NCBI RefSeq assembly: GCF_026914265.1
Contig: NC_069133.1
Location: 43,858,417 to 43,922,416, forward strand
Direction: 5' to 3'
DNA from: Mya arenaria
Taxonomy: Eukaryota; Mollusca; Bivalvia; Myida; Myidae
DNA length: 64,000 nt
Below are positions 1-14,400 of the stretch, piece by piece. The notes under the pieces are model-generated. The model was not told where the DNA came from. It saw only the letters and a list, made by a program, of their open reading frames with translations, and did not search any database. The translations under genes were made by a program, and so were the position numbers. The number at the start of each line of letters is the position of its first letter. Position 1 is the stretch's first letter.

Positions 1-144
1 TTTTGTATAGAGAAAACTGATTGTTTTGTTCTGATCATTAAGGTCAAATGAGTTAAAAATAATAATGCATTAAATTAAAAAAAAAATGTATCAACCTATA
101 TGGTCCCCCTTAAGTTTACATGTATTATTTCAGACATCTCTACC

Positions 145-507
145 TTAAAGCTGCACTCTCCCAGATGTACCATTTTTACAACTTATTTATTTTTTGTCTT
201 GGAAAGGGCAATTTTTTGTGTAGATATCTGCAAACCGATGATATAAGATTGCTGACAAAAAACCAGATCGTATATTTTTATATTTCCGTTTGAAAATTAA
301 TGTTTTATGGCGTAAACCGTTACTAACTGTTTAATAAAAATGCATAAAACATCAGTTTTTGAACTTAAATGTTAAAATCTGCGATCTAATTTTTTGTCAG
401 CAGCCTTATATAATTGGTTTCCATTGATTTATGCAAAAAATGGCTCGTTCCAAGACAACAACTAAAAAAGTTGTCAAAATGTTCAGTCTGTGAGAGTGCA
501 GCTTTAA
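145..507. repeat. Palindromic MITE, family A (363 bp)
   Basis: A non-autonomous DNA-transposon-like element with perfect 16-bp terminal inverted repeats: TTAAAGCTGCACTCTC at 145-160 and its exact reverse complement at 492-507. The interior is itself imperfectly palindromic, including TTTTTGTCAGCAG-like segments in both orientations. Related copies lie at 53103-53467 (same length class), 14534-14876, 60431-60738 and as a one-ended fragment near 49650-49770. No coding capacity is seen. Bases 1-144 before it are AT-rich with no recognisable gene. Confidence 0.85.
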
Positions 508-615
508 TTGTACTGGTATCATTAAGCATTTTCGTCAGCTTTCAGCAGTCTTTATTTTCAAGGTTAAATCATTTTAGTATACTAGTATTAAACCAATCTG
601 TTTTGCCATGTTTAG

Positions 616-3600
616 GTAGCTGACATGCGGTGGGGTGTCCGCGAAGATGCAACCGATGATCACCGAACCACCGAACTGTGTCTACATGAGATAACCAACT
701 GCCAGAGAGTGTCTAGGGGACCGAACTTTGTGGTCAGTATTGTCAATTAGATATTACCTGAGAGTGTAAATGAATTCACAGAGAATCATATAAATAATTT
801 ATTGACTATGCTGAATAATTGATTGAATGACTTGGCCTTTATTTTGTATTCAATTGTAACTTATACCATATTTGTCCCAGTGGACAACTGCTCATGTGCA
901 ATAAACTGTGCAATGAACGCATGTGCACTATTATATCATTATGAATAAAAGAAATGTTACCTGGTATTTATAATGTCAGTTGTGTGGAACCTGCCATAGA
1001 ACAATAGGTTAGTAGGTTTTAAGCTCGACTATACGAAGAATAAGAAGAGCTATACTACAGGTTTTTCATGTATGCGCCTTTAAGTCATTACCTCAGCAAA
1101 TACATCATGTACTGCATTGAAACTTTAGATATGTATTCCAAACTATCCAAAATACTTATTTAATGAAGTAAGATAACTCTATCTTGCATATAATTTAATT
1201 TCTGCCCCTTTATTATTTGACCTAGAAATTCTGGTTCAGGTTTGAGATGTAAGCACATATAAGTCAGTAACTCAGCAACTACATTTAAACAAGTATGGTT
1301 ACTCTATTTTGCATGTAATGCAAGTTTTGTCCCTTTTTTTTTACTAAGAAATTATGGTAAAGGTTTTGTATTTCGTCCATTTTTGCAGTGATCAATGCAT
1401 GATTCACTAAAATTTTGCAATCCTTAAACTCAAAAGTGGCTGAATAGTTGAGCGTGCTGCCTCCGTGGCAGCTCTTGTTAAAATATGTCAACTGAAAGCT
1501 GGAAACAAAACAGCACCCATTGTTGCACCATAAAAAGTTGTTAATCAATTTAATAATAAGACAATATACCAATAAATTTAAGGACCCCCTGTCGCATCAA
1601 ATAGGGCATGTTAGTCTAGAAGGAAAATTTGATATTTTTAAGTTTAGTCGTCGTTATTTATATTTTCATCTGTTATTCAGACTAAACCCGTTGAGGTGTT
1701 GTAATAGCTAGTCTTCCTGTTATCATTGGTGGCCGTGGTATGCCAAGATGTTGGCCATTTACAGATATTGACATGAACTAGGGACACATGTTACACATGT
1801 TAATAGTGACAATACCCACACCTGTGTGTAGCAAGTCCCATAACTCTGGCTCAAATGATTGTCAAGTTATCCCCCTTGTTTGATTGAGACAAATACATAA
1901 CAATCGCATTGGGTTGTTGTGCTCATGTTTAATGGAGAAGTTATAAAAAATATCTCCTAATAATTTATATTTCGTTATGTGGTCGTATTTCAGACATTCC
2001 TCGGAGACAAGTATGGATTTCGACCCTTCCCATCAGAAATCGAGGCAGCAGAGTTCAAGCTTCTTAAGAACATGGCCATGAAACTTGGCCACGACACCTC
2101 GCTATTGCTGAGTTGGTACAAATGTGACTACAATAAAGAGCCCACGGTCTACAGCCTTCAGCCAATCAGCTCCCAGTTCCCACATTACTTTGACATGACC
2201 CCTGCTAATGCGACACAGAGGCAAAATGTTAGTGTTCAGCTTTTTTCTAAAAATATATATAGAAATATATACAATATTAATGGCCTTCATGAGATTTAAT
2301 CATATCATTTAAGAATGTATTATATATAAGATTTAGAAATTTAGGAACACATTAATGTCTTAAGATCTCAATGTTTGAACAAAACTTAATGCTTTGTTAC
2401 TTTTATCCTAATTATAACATACCGTAAACAAGTTTACATCAAAAGAATGAACCCTTTTGAGATATCTATCCAATTATTGTGATATTTCAACGTCCTGTTG
2501 TGATGTATCTTAATTTTGTGATATTTCAAAAGTCTGTTGTGATATATCAATATTTGTTAGATAATTCAACACTATGTTGTGATAGTTATTTAAAATTAGC
2601 GTGACTTTTCAACTCCCCGTTGTGATAGGTATAACAAAGTGTGATATTTCTAAGTATAATGTTTCGACACCAAATTGTTACAATATCTTAGTGATGTCTA
2701 CCAAAAAAGTGTGATATTTTAACATCCTGTTGTAATATTTTCAGGCTCAGCGAGAGTGGTGGTCGACAGTGGATAAACTAACGGCCCTTCTCCGACAATC
2801 AGCCTCCGCTGTTCACAAGGAGGGCAAACTGAGTGAAAGAGAAAAACATAAATACTTCCAGTCGGGTAAATAACCATTTTGGATTTTATTGCATCTGAAA
2901 TGCTGATTGAATCAGGCTGGTGAAGTGAGGGAATCTATTGTTTATATTAATTTTGTAAAACTTTAAAGCTAGATTATATGGTCTTTCAGCAGTTGGCAAT
3001 GTTAGTGTATTGTTTGGTAAGTTGGATATGAGATTTGTTAATTGGTGATCGTGTGATTGATAATGAACACACAAATTTTGTATTAAATGAGTTACTGTTT
3101 ATGGCTCTTTTGGAATGTGCCAAAGATAGAAAGAGATCATATTTAAGGTAGCATTACATGTCAGCGTTGATAGTCGAGGGGTCGACGTATCAGACCTTCA
3201 AACAGAGGGTCCCAGACTTGATCCCAATTCAGAACTTTGTCAGTGATAAGTATTGAATGCTTCTGGCTTACATGCATGTAAAGCTGATTTTGAATATGTT
3301 TATTATGTTTGCTACAAGGGCACATTTTGTTTGCCCGAAATAGCGATGAATAATTGATATCATCATTATAATAGCTTCCAGGGACATCTTGCGTACATCT
3401 TAAGTACATATGCAATTTTTTGTGTCTCCAGTGACAGAAAATGAAGTGTTTCATGGGGTTCTCAATGTGGAAAATCTGAACAACAGAGTTATCTGCTTTG
3501 TAAGAACGCTGACTGATCTCAACATAAGAGACAAAATAGCAGGTGAGATTTTTATGCTGTTTATTTACATATTCAGCTTGTCTGTGTTTCATAGAAATAA

Positions 3601-5483
3601 GTTGAGGTCTTGTCACAGCCTTGGTATTGTTGGCATGCATAAACTTAAACTTGGTCTTAGGCCTAGATTTTTTTTTTATTTGGTTAGGGTAACATCCTTT
3701 TCAAAAATAGGTAGGGTAGGTAGGTTTTTTTTATTATTATTTTTTTTTTTATCAGGTTTATATAAGAATGTTATTTTCATCATAGCGGAATGGTGGTGGA
3801 AAGGTTTCTTCTGTATAAGCATTTAAGGTTTTAAACAACAAATTTAAAAGCAATATTTTTTTTTTATTTTTTTACTTTTTCTTTTTTTTTAAACTGATTA
3901 TAAAAACAGTAGGGTCAGCGCCCATTCCGTAGGTAGGGTAGGGTTACCCAAACCAAATGTATCTATTTTTTAGGCCTTACCTAAAAAATTGTATGAGATG
4001 TTTAAATGAAACTTAGCCCTCATGTTGTTGCAAGAGACAATACACACATGTTTTGCAATGCTGATACAGTCAAGCCTTGTTTGTGCAAACTCTCAGGGAC
4101 CAGTCAAAATACCTTGAGTCTCGGAAAGTACGAGCAATGCAGGAATGCTAACCTTCACTATATAGAAATCGATACATCAAGTTTGATCCAACGAGGAACT
4201 TGAGCCAAGCGAGTTCGAGCAAACTGGGTTCGACTGTAGTTCTTGCTTTGATATTAGTAGAGTAATGCATCTTTTTCTCCTGAAAACAAATAGACGAGGG
4301 TTGGCATTTCCTTTTTGCTGTGTTCTTTCTGGTTCAGATTTTCAACCTTGCCTGTTTTTCAAAGGAAACAATTTTATAGCTGAATTGTCAGTAACAAACT
4401 GTGTGAAAAACTAAGATGTTAGCCTTGACTTAAAAACCATCCAAGATATTTGGATACTTGGATATTATGCTTGTATGTATGTATGTATGTATTTCTTTAG
4501 ACCTTGCGGTCAAGGATAACCCGTGAAAGTGCAAGCACTTATTTCCAACGGGGTCCTTTGTTTTTGCTTAAGGGACAGCACGCTGAAGAGATAGTGGTGG
4601 GATACAAGGAAGTCCGCGTGCGATACCCTAGCTCTTTTTCGAAGAGACCCCTTGGTTCTTTTACGTGCTCGGTGTTAAGCACCGATACATGGGGTTCAAC
4701 TTTCCTGGGTTAAACCAGTACTGAGTACACCACTTTTCCAAGCACTACCCCTTAAATGCCGAGCGCCAGGCAAGGGAGCTACTTGTACCAATTTTTAACG
4801 TCTTTTGGTATGACGCGGCCAGGGATCGAACCCACGACCTCCCGCTCCGTAGGCGGAAGCTTAACCACTAGGCCACAGAGACGGTTAATCTGACAATTTC
4901 AACAATGAACTATAATATGTATTTCTACTTGTTGTAGTTCAAGTAATTATTAACCTTGTTTGTCTTTAGAAGACAACAAGTCATAATAGTGTTGTAGCCT
5001 TGGTGTTGTCACTGTGGTATGTGTTTCAAAAACCATTCAAGATATTCACATACAACTTGTTACCAGTGAAAATAACATGTGTGTAACAGGTCCCATAACT
5101 CTGGCTAATTAAGGGTTGACTTAAAAACATTCAATATATTCACAAGGAACTTGGTACACATCTTTACAATGACAAATATGTGTAGCAATGTTCATCACTC
5201 TGGCTAACATAAGTGATGAGTTCTGCCCCACTGTCAATAAAATGATTAATAGAATTGCACCAGAATTGCTTTGATAGCTGTTAATTTAAAAAAAAAATGA
5301 TATTATTTCAGGTCGTTTTACTGATCTTATGGACAAACAAATTGACAGAGAGGCTGAAGAATTGAGAGAGAAGGTTCGTCTCCACCATATACCCAGAGTT
5401 ACACCCCAAGACCTACTTTTCCGTTATAATGTACCTTGGGATGAAAATGTTGGTGTTGGTACAAAGAATGAGGACCAAGTCAG
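616..5483 (+). CDS. NWD1-like: NWD1-like exons 1-5: N-terminal DUF4062/TIR-like region
   Basis: Visible residues 1-252. Exon 1 (616-732) carries DMRWGVRED and TTELCLHEI, and exon 2 (1994-2227) begins TFLGDKYGFRPFPSEIEA. Together they give the [DM]RWG ... LCL.EI ... F[LI]G.KYG pattern shared by the N-termini of NWD1, NWD2 and TEP1-like proteins. Exon 4 (3432-3542) and exon 5 (5312-5483) are short and charged; exon 5 ends near VPWDENVGVGTKNEDQV. The introns hold a degenerate GTGATATTTCAAC tandem repeat (about 2450-2740), a GTAGGGT MITE, a SINE copy and a palindromic fragment near 4067-4240. The domain name is assigned from family knowledge; the motif is read directly. Confidence 0.8.
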
Positions 5484-8400
5484 GTAATTGTTTTGGAAAA
5501 AAATATTTCCATTTTTAATAGGCACTATTGATCAATAGTGGTTTGGTCACAAACGATTTTTGAAAGTATATCCTTTTGGAATGTTTTTGTCCTTTTTTTT
5601 TACCATATTTCGACTGTTTATCCTTTTCTTTAAAACAGAATGTTCCCCTTTCTCAGCATTTTGCTTTAGCGTTAAGATTATACAAATTATTATTCATTTA
5701 TCAATGCCTGTTCAGAGTAAAGGTTGTGGTTTGACTGTAACTGTGGATAGGCGATATTTTATCATATGATCCACAAACTTAAGTGTCTTGTACATGTAGT
5801 GTTGTTTCAATGACTTAACTTACATGTTGCATGAGACAATGCGAACAAGGGTTGCAAGGTTCATAACTCGCTCGTTAGTTATTGTTGGGTCTTTAAGTTT
5901 TTCGTCTGAAAAGGCAACCATAGACAAGCAATGTCGTTAGCTTAGGTTCGCTCTTGTTAGCTTTTGTTCAAAGGAAAAAGTCCAGGTAAAGTCTGCAATA
6001 TATGGAACTGGTTTATTGTGCGTACCAAGTAATCGATCATGCGGTCTAAGATGGATGCCATAAGTTCCCAAGAGTGAATATTCATATGTATAACACTGCT
6101 CATAGATCTGGCTTTAATATTTGTTAACCTGAGTCCCTTTTCTGATGAGATTTGGCATTTGGTCAGCAGCACTCATGTTTTTATTTCTTTATACACTATT
6201 TTTCAGTTATCTTCATCAGTTTGGATTAGACTTCCTATCCAGCATGGAAAAACTGATTGACCTTGACATTAGAGAGTCCTTGTCGGCTCGGCACAGAACG
6301 CCACTCTTTGAGGAAGTGGTACACCATCTACACTTTGTGAGGACCAAATGCGAAACATTCTGTGGCCGTGAGGACCTCATACAGAAAGTACAAGAGAAGG
6401 CACAAGAAGTCTTTAAAGAAGAAAGGAGTTATAGGTTCCAGGAGACATATGACAATCCTGATGGTGTGATGGGGGGCTTCATAGAAGAACAGAAAAAGAT
6501 TAAGAAGGAGCATGATGGTTTTGCAGCTCGTTTAGAGGAAATGGGCATAAAATACGTGGCTGGTGACAGGTTGATGGACCTAGAGTCAGATCCAACCTTT
6601 AATCCAAAGGTTGTGCAGTTGAAAATACCACCACATGCTGAATTCTGCAGGCCTGTCATTGTTGTAGGCAAATCTGGATCTGGAAAAACGGCATTGATGG
6701 CAAAATTGGCTGAGGTTTCTCAGTCTTGGTATGCAAGTAAAGATCCAGTTTTCATGGTTCGATTCCTCGGCACTTCGACAATGTCTACGACCATAAGAGA
6801 GGTTCTGTTTGGCTTGTGTGAGCAAATTTGGCAGGTCTACAAAATTCAAATACCCTCAGGCATAGATTTTGATGCAGATTACCAGTATCTCACAAAGTAC
6901 TTTGCAGCGCTTTTATGGAAAATTGACGTTATGGAAAAGCCTCTGACCATTGTCCTTGATTCTGTAGATCAGTTAAATCAGACAGACCATGCTCACATGC
7001 TAAACTGGCTGCCGCAAAAACTTCCCAAGAACGTCACATTTCTGATCTCTCTTGTTACTGACAGAACAAACTGCTTCAGAAACTTACAACTGGTTTTTCC
7101 ATTCAGCGAAAGATTCATTGAAATGAACGAGCTTCAGAACGATGTTGTAACAGATGTCATTATGATGATGAACAAAAAGTACAGCCGACATTTATCGAAG
7201 AAGCAGAAAAATATGATTTTTGACCAGTTTGCCAATTGTAGTCAACCATTGTACCTCAAACTGCTTGTTGACATGTCGTTGTCATGGAGATCTTACACAG
7301 ATGTGAACCAGTCATTGCTAGGGGCAACTATCAAGGAAGCTATCAACCACCTGTTTGACAATCTAGAGAAAAATCATGGGGAAATATTGGTGCAAAGGGG
7401 AATAGGTATAAAAGTTTGTTTTATATGCAAAAGAGCAGGGGATCTTTCATCAAGTCTCAGAGGAGCAATTTCATAGTAAAGACTTTCAACGGTAGCTCTA
7501 TAATGTTGAAAATCATGCCTTTACAAATTCCCTCCTAGCATTCTTGATGTAAGGGTCCCTTGGTACAAGCTGAGCATGTAAGCCATTATCAGGCAGCATC
7601 AATTTCAATCATGATCTTTTAAAACACTGAGGATTCATCATTTTGTTGACCTTGAAGGTAGTTTAGAGCTTTTAACAACATTGTTAAATACTGCATTGAC
7701 ATACTCAAAAATAGGATTCAATCATTAAAAAAAACACCAGATGGCAGACGTTATCGAGATATTTAGAAGGAAACAGATTTTCATTAAAATTTTATGTATT
7801 TTTAGCTTACCTTTGTGCAGCCAGAGAGGGCCTGTCAGAGGTGGAATTGGAAGACCTTCTCTCCCTTGATGATGAGGTAAATGCTGTGATACTAGTATAC
7901 TATTACTACTACTGTTAAATAAAGTGAACTGGCACAAGCAGATATTGGTCTCAAAGTAAATAAGATGTAAGCAAGAATTATGATGTCAGTATAAGTTTCC
8001 CCTCTCTTCTGCAATAGAGTGGCAGCACCTATGGTGCGACTTGATTAGAAACAGGAAATTTGTTGTAAACGGGGCATATGATTTATGTGGGAAAGTGGAA
8101 AAAATGATGTGAGTGTGATGATACGACTAAGTAATATGACTTAATAGGAGTCACCCATGGTGCGACTTGTTTAGAAGGTCATAAATACTTTAAATTTCCT
8201 TTTTACTTAATCCATATTTCACAGGATGCCAAAAACTGACAATTGCAAAAATTATCTATAAGGTCTATTTTTACTGCGGTTTAAGCAATTTGCGTGTTTT
8301 TCTGTAGAAGAGAATAGGTTGGAGTAATTTTATAGCCTTAGTGTTGTCATCTGAGTCTTTGTGGAAAAATGTTAAATGTTAGCCATAAAACATTCAAGAT

Positions 8401-11400
8401 ATTACACCCTGGTATTCAGAAACAACTTAGAAAAATGTTATCAGTGACAATGCGCACATATGTAACAGATCCCATTGCTGTCGCTAAAATATTTTTTTTT
8501 TTTATTATTTTTTTTTGAGAAAATTAAAAACTGCTTGTGTGAGAAGTACTGCACAAAGGAGCCAACATAAATAAGGATACCGTAAATGTACTATTAAATG
8601 CACATGTCCTAATACATTGCCAGGGGTCTTATTGCGGGTCTGTTTACAGATACTCTGACATGAACAATGATAACCTTAACCCTACATTCCCAAAAATGTA
8701 ATATATTCTGATGAAAAGCATTCCCATGGCCTATTATCTAATGATGGTAATTAAAAACATTTTTATTTGGTTTTGTTTATTTGCAAATTTCCCAATAAGT
8801 GCACAGTGCTTCATTGATTAGCAAAATAACGCTTGTGCATTCATAATGCATAAAAATCGAAACCAGTTTGAAATGAACACTCTCAGGCTCTGAAAATGTG
8901 TTTGCAGGTTTTACAGGACACCTACATCTACCACCTTCCTCCTGACCCAGACGTGATTCGCCTTCCACCGTTGTTATGGAAACGCATACAGTACGACATC
9001 ACAGAGTACGTCGTCGAGCGTCAGTCGGGGGGTAAAAAGGTGATTGGCTGGTACCATCGGCAGTTTAGCGAGGCAGCGAGGGAAAGGTACCTACATGATG
9101 GCATTAGAAAGAAGGCACATGCTGCTGTTGCAGAATACTTTCAGGTGAATAATGTATTTCAGCAACTCCCGCCTTTTATAGGGTTAGATAGCAGAAAATT
9201 CCATTTCCTGTGTAAAGAAGTTCAAATGTAGTTATGTAATAAATGCCTTTGAAATTTGAAGGAGAAAAGGCCTGAATTGAAATTTGTCCCAAGTGAGATT
9301 TCTGTCGGTAACTGTCTGGTGTGTGTTCATTAAAGGAATAAAATAACTCAATTTAAACAATTTCTGAGTATCTTTAGGCTTTCATAGCAATAAACCATCA
9401 CAATTCTAACAAACCCCTTAATGTGAAATTCTAATTTGAAACAAGTTAGGGAAACAACTGTCACAGTAGGCTTGTGCAAATTTTGAGAACTCAAAACTTA
9501 AATTTGTAATTTTTGCTCAGCGAACTAATCCATGACAGGAACATGTTCTGTTGTTTTAAATAAATTGATTAACTTTGACAGTGACTTTGCTGGAAATGCA
9601 TTGACGCTATTAAAACCTTTCCCTTCTATTTTCATGATAAAAATTGTCTGTTTGTTAGTATAGAAATACAATGAATACTTATTATCTTGCTTGTAAGTCA
9701 ACTGACTGTTCATGGTCTGTACTTTCCTTTTATTTATGGATATAATTTTTCAAGTGGAAACTTAAATAATGCATGAAGCAACACATTGACAGTGAAAATA
9801 ACAAAGACTTGATTTATTGTGTTGCCTGTGAAGAATTGGAGACACAGTGATTACTTTGTCTGGCATTGTCGTTGTCTGTGTCCCGCTTCCATTTCTGAAA
9901 AAAACAATGTTCGAACAAATTGGTGTAAAGTCTTCAAACTTGGTATGCACATTGGGCATGGTCTGAAGATGTATACTATTGATATAGGGTCAATAGGTCA
10001 AGGTCAAACTCATGGTGACCTTTATAAAAATATATGGGAACTCCAAACAGGCCACACATCTTATATTCAAATTCTAGTTATCTAGTTATTCTATATGGGC
10101 ACCAGCCTGTGCAACATACGTGACTCATATGTTTCTAAAAACAGAACACAAATAATTGTATGTTTTATTCATGCATATATTGTAATTTCTATAGGGCATT
10201 TGGAGTGAAAGGTGCAAACCATTGCAGTTGATAAAGGGAAAGAAAGGTAACTACCCTCAAAACCAGAGACAAGTCCCTGCACAGCCAATCAAGTTCAGCG
10301 AACATTTGTACAATACGAGAAAACTTAGCGAGCTGTCTCACCATCTTGTACACAGTGAGCAATTTGAAACTGCTCTGACTGAGCTTTTCTGCGACCCTGA
10401 TTGGCTGTATGCCAAATGCTTGACTACATCTTTGACTTCTTTGATGGAAGATCTAAAAATAGCACAAGAAGCATGTGATCAGGCTATAAATAGAATGAAA
10501 GTTGAAAAACAAGCATTGGCCAATGCAAATGGGAAAGAAAAGCAAGCAAAAGAGGTTGAGGATATGATTAAAAGGAACAAGAAAGTATTGGAAGGATTTA
10601 GGCTGGTTTTCAGGATGATATTACTGGCTGCTGACAGTATCAGAAAGGATCCAGTCAACTTGCCACTTATGGTAAAAAATAATTATGTATGAAAATTGTG
10701 TAAACAGAATTAGTTATACATTTGTTAAACTTAAAGCCTAATGTTTATGGCACTGTTGTCTATTAACCAGATTTTGTCCCAACTGAGGCCAGGCTACTCC
10801 GCTTAAGCCCACATATAGACTCTTACCATAGTCTAGTGTTTTAAAACATTAAAAGATAAAAAATACCAGGTTTCATCCCAACTTGGACCAGACTACATGA
10901 AGAATGCTTGCATAGAGATGCTTAGTACTCAAAAATGTATGACATGAACTCATGAATACTCCATTTCAATGTTGTTTATCAGGTTTTGTCCCAGCTTGGC
11001 CCTGACTACTCAGGTAACGCTCACATAGAGACGCTTGTTCAGCGATGCGTAAAGTGGTGCGGGTCCAGCCCCCTCCCTCTCCTTGTACCCAGCAGGGAGT
11101 GTGTGAGCAAGCCAAGTGGAAATCAGCTGTATTCAATTGGTGTGGAAGTTGCCAACCATGAAAAAAGTAGGGACAGAAACTGCAATTAAATTCCCTAAAT
11201 GTAAAATAATATACTGAATTCTTGTACATCTATCGATCTCCTTGTTATCATTTCAGATAGTGATTGTACTACAAGCCTTATTTAAATCCATGTTAATTTC
11301 TTTTTCTAATCCCTTATCATGCTAGTGCACTTAAGATATCAGATGCACCATGGTACATATAAGCTGGACATTTTATGGAGCCAGAGTCGGTACTGTTAAA

Positions 11401-14400
11401 ATTTTATGCCTTGCGCCCCCATGTTATTTTGGTATCATTTCAAAAGAGTATTGCATACTGGACTGGTTATTAATATGAACAATAAATGACTGATAAGACT
11501 AACACAGATGCATTTATGGTACCAGTAGTTTGTATTATTGTGGTGAATTTTTGAAATCGATAATGAAATTTTTATCTGTACAATATTTACATATATCCTT
11601 CCTCTACACAATAAACCCTATCAAAAGATACCAAAACAATACGGAGCTAAATGCATGTATTAAGTACCATTTATACATTAAATACAACTGATTTTGTCTG
11701 GCATGTTTATAACAAAAGTCAAGTACTGAATGACCAATATTATAAAGATCACCTAAACACGTTTGTAATGAACAATGAAATTATCATACAGAGGAAATTA
11801 TTTCTCGCCTAATTCCATGAATTTCTATTTGAAGTCTAAAATCTCTTTAAGAAGTAAAATATTATTTCCCAGACAACCGTGACCAATCCAGTCAGTGTTT
11901 GTACCTACACGAGGACGTTGGACAGCTGTTTGTGGCTCGACCGAGGACAGGCGGTCTCAGTGACCTACTTTGTGTGTACGACCTACGTGATCATGGCTCC
12001 TGTATCGTAGAGCAGACAATCAGCCGATATATCCGTGGAATCAGCTTTGTCGGACAAAACAAGTTTGTTACTCAAAATTTAATAAAAACAATGATTATGG
12101 AACTTTATTTCAAGTAGATTGCATGTACAAGTATGACATTAAAACCAATTTTTATAACATGGTACAGTTACAAATTATAGGTTAACACATCTTAAGTTCA
12201 GGGGCCTTAAGTCTGTTATAACCTGATTAAGCTAAGTTCACAATTTATGTTCTTCTCTAATTTGTGAAATATTTGCTTTTTTCAAAGTGTTTTGACTGTA
12301 TATTTTCTGTCTTATAATCATAAAAAACTAAGTTTCACATATCGAAATCAGGTTAAAGTAAGAAATTTTGCTAAACAAAAAAAGCTACTTAAGTCTGTGA
12401 ATCTTAAAAAAAAACATTTTGAGGAGTCAGGGCCTGGAGTAAGTATATGTAAAAACAAAAATGTAAAAAATATTACCAATAATTGTGATTCTTAAACTTT
12501 AAAAACATTTTTTAGTCTGTCTGTTTTTCAAAGAAAACAATGTTGTAGTTTTGTCATAGATTTTGGAAACATTGCTTACCGTATTCTGAAGGCTCTTAAG
12601 CGCTCTAAGAAAAAATGCTGGAGAAGGCTAATTGATTCCGGTCATTGCATAAACAATTGCATTTTAAATTGTGGTGTGTAACCATTTCTGCCTTTTTCTA
12701 TTGGCTAATATATTCAATTTTGAACCAAAAGGTGTTGCAATCATTTTAGATGATATGGGCGGAGTCATGAAAAAAGCTATTCAATACATAGTAAAATCTC
12801 ATGACTGTTTACTGTGACAGTATGCAGATTAGAAGCACGGTAAATAACTCTGGTCAAAACCTGTATGGAGTTATGCTCCAAGATGGACTAAGTTGTCTTG
12901 TACAGCTCTTGTCAAATACTTGCATAACCATAATTACCTTGCATGACCATAATTACCTTGCATGACCATAATTACCTTGCATGACCATAATTACCTTGCA
13001 TGACCATAATTACCTTGCATGACCATAATTACCTTGCATGACCATAATTACCTTGCATGACCATAATTCCTTGCATGACCATAATTACCTTGCATAACCA
13101 TAATTACCTTGCATGACCATAATTACCTTGCATGACCATAATTACCTTGCATGACCATAATTACCTTGCATAACCATAATTACCTTGCATGACCATAATT
13201 ACCTTGCATGACCATAATTACCTTGCATGACCATAATTACCTTGCATGACCATAATTACCTTGCATGACCATAATTACCTTGCATAACCATAATTACCTT
13301 GCATGACCATAATTACCTTGCATGACCATAATTACCTTGCATGACCATAATTACCTTGCATGACCATAATTACCTTGCATGACCATAATTACCTTGCATG
13401 ACCATAATTACCTTGCATGACCATAATTACCTTGCATGACCATAATTACCTTGCATGACCATAATTACCTTGCATGACCATAATTACCTTGCATAACCAT
13501 AATTATATACATTATATTAGTTTTATTTACATTCCATAATTATCTACATTAAATTAGTTTATTTACATTCCATAATTATCTACGTAAATTAGTTTAATTT
13601 ACATTCTATAATTATATACATTAAATTAGTTTAATTTACATTCCATAATTATATACATTAAATTAGTTTAATTTACATTGTTACATTCCATAATTATCTA
13701 CATTAAACTAGTTTAATTACATTCTTTTATTATATACATTAAATTAGTTTAATTTACATTCCATAATTAGATACATTAAATTAGTTTAATTTTCATTCCA
13801 TAATTATATACATTAAATTAGTTTTATTTACATTCTATAATTATCTACGTAAATTAGTTTTATTTACATTCCATAATTATCTACATTAAATTAGTTTAAT
13901 TTACATTCCATAATTATATACATTCAATTAGTTTAATTTACATTCTATAATTAAATACATTCAATAAGTTTAATTTACATTCTATTATTATATACATTCA
14001 ATTAGTTTAATTTACATTCCATAATTATATACATTAAATTAATTTTATTTACATTCCAAAGTTTAATTTACATTCTATAATTATATACATTAAATCAGTT
14101 TAATTAACATTCTATAATTATATAAATTAAATTAGTTTGATTTCCATTTATAATTATATACATTAAAATAGTTTTATTTACATTCCATAATTATCTACAT
14201 TAAACTAGTTTAATTACATTCTTTTATTATATACATCCAATTAGTTTAATTTACATTTTATATTTATATACATTCAATTAGTTTAATCTTCATTCCAGGT
14301 ACTTGTTGTTAGAAGTGTACCAATTGGGCTTCAAGGCAGACTTCGGTTACAGTGAGACTGAACACCAGTTGTATGAATCGTCTATTGCAGCCCCAGTGAA

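Noticed and set aside
1285..1711. Small frames on both strands in intron 1
   Set aside because: No homology recognised, no splice support, AT-rich intron sequence.
4800..4884. tRNA gene
   Set aside because: It has A- and B-box-like parts but is joined to a repeated body and simple-repeat tail, and it recurs. It is a SINE head, not a functional tRNA gene.
12917..13505. Possible CRISPR-like array
   Set aside because: Direct repeats of 19 bp with no spacers, within an intron of a eukaryotic gene.
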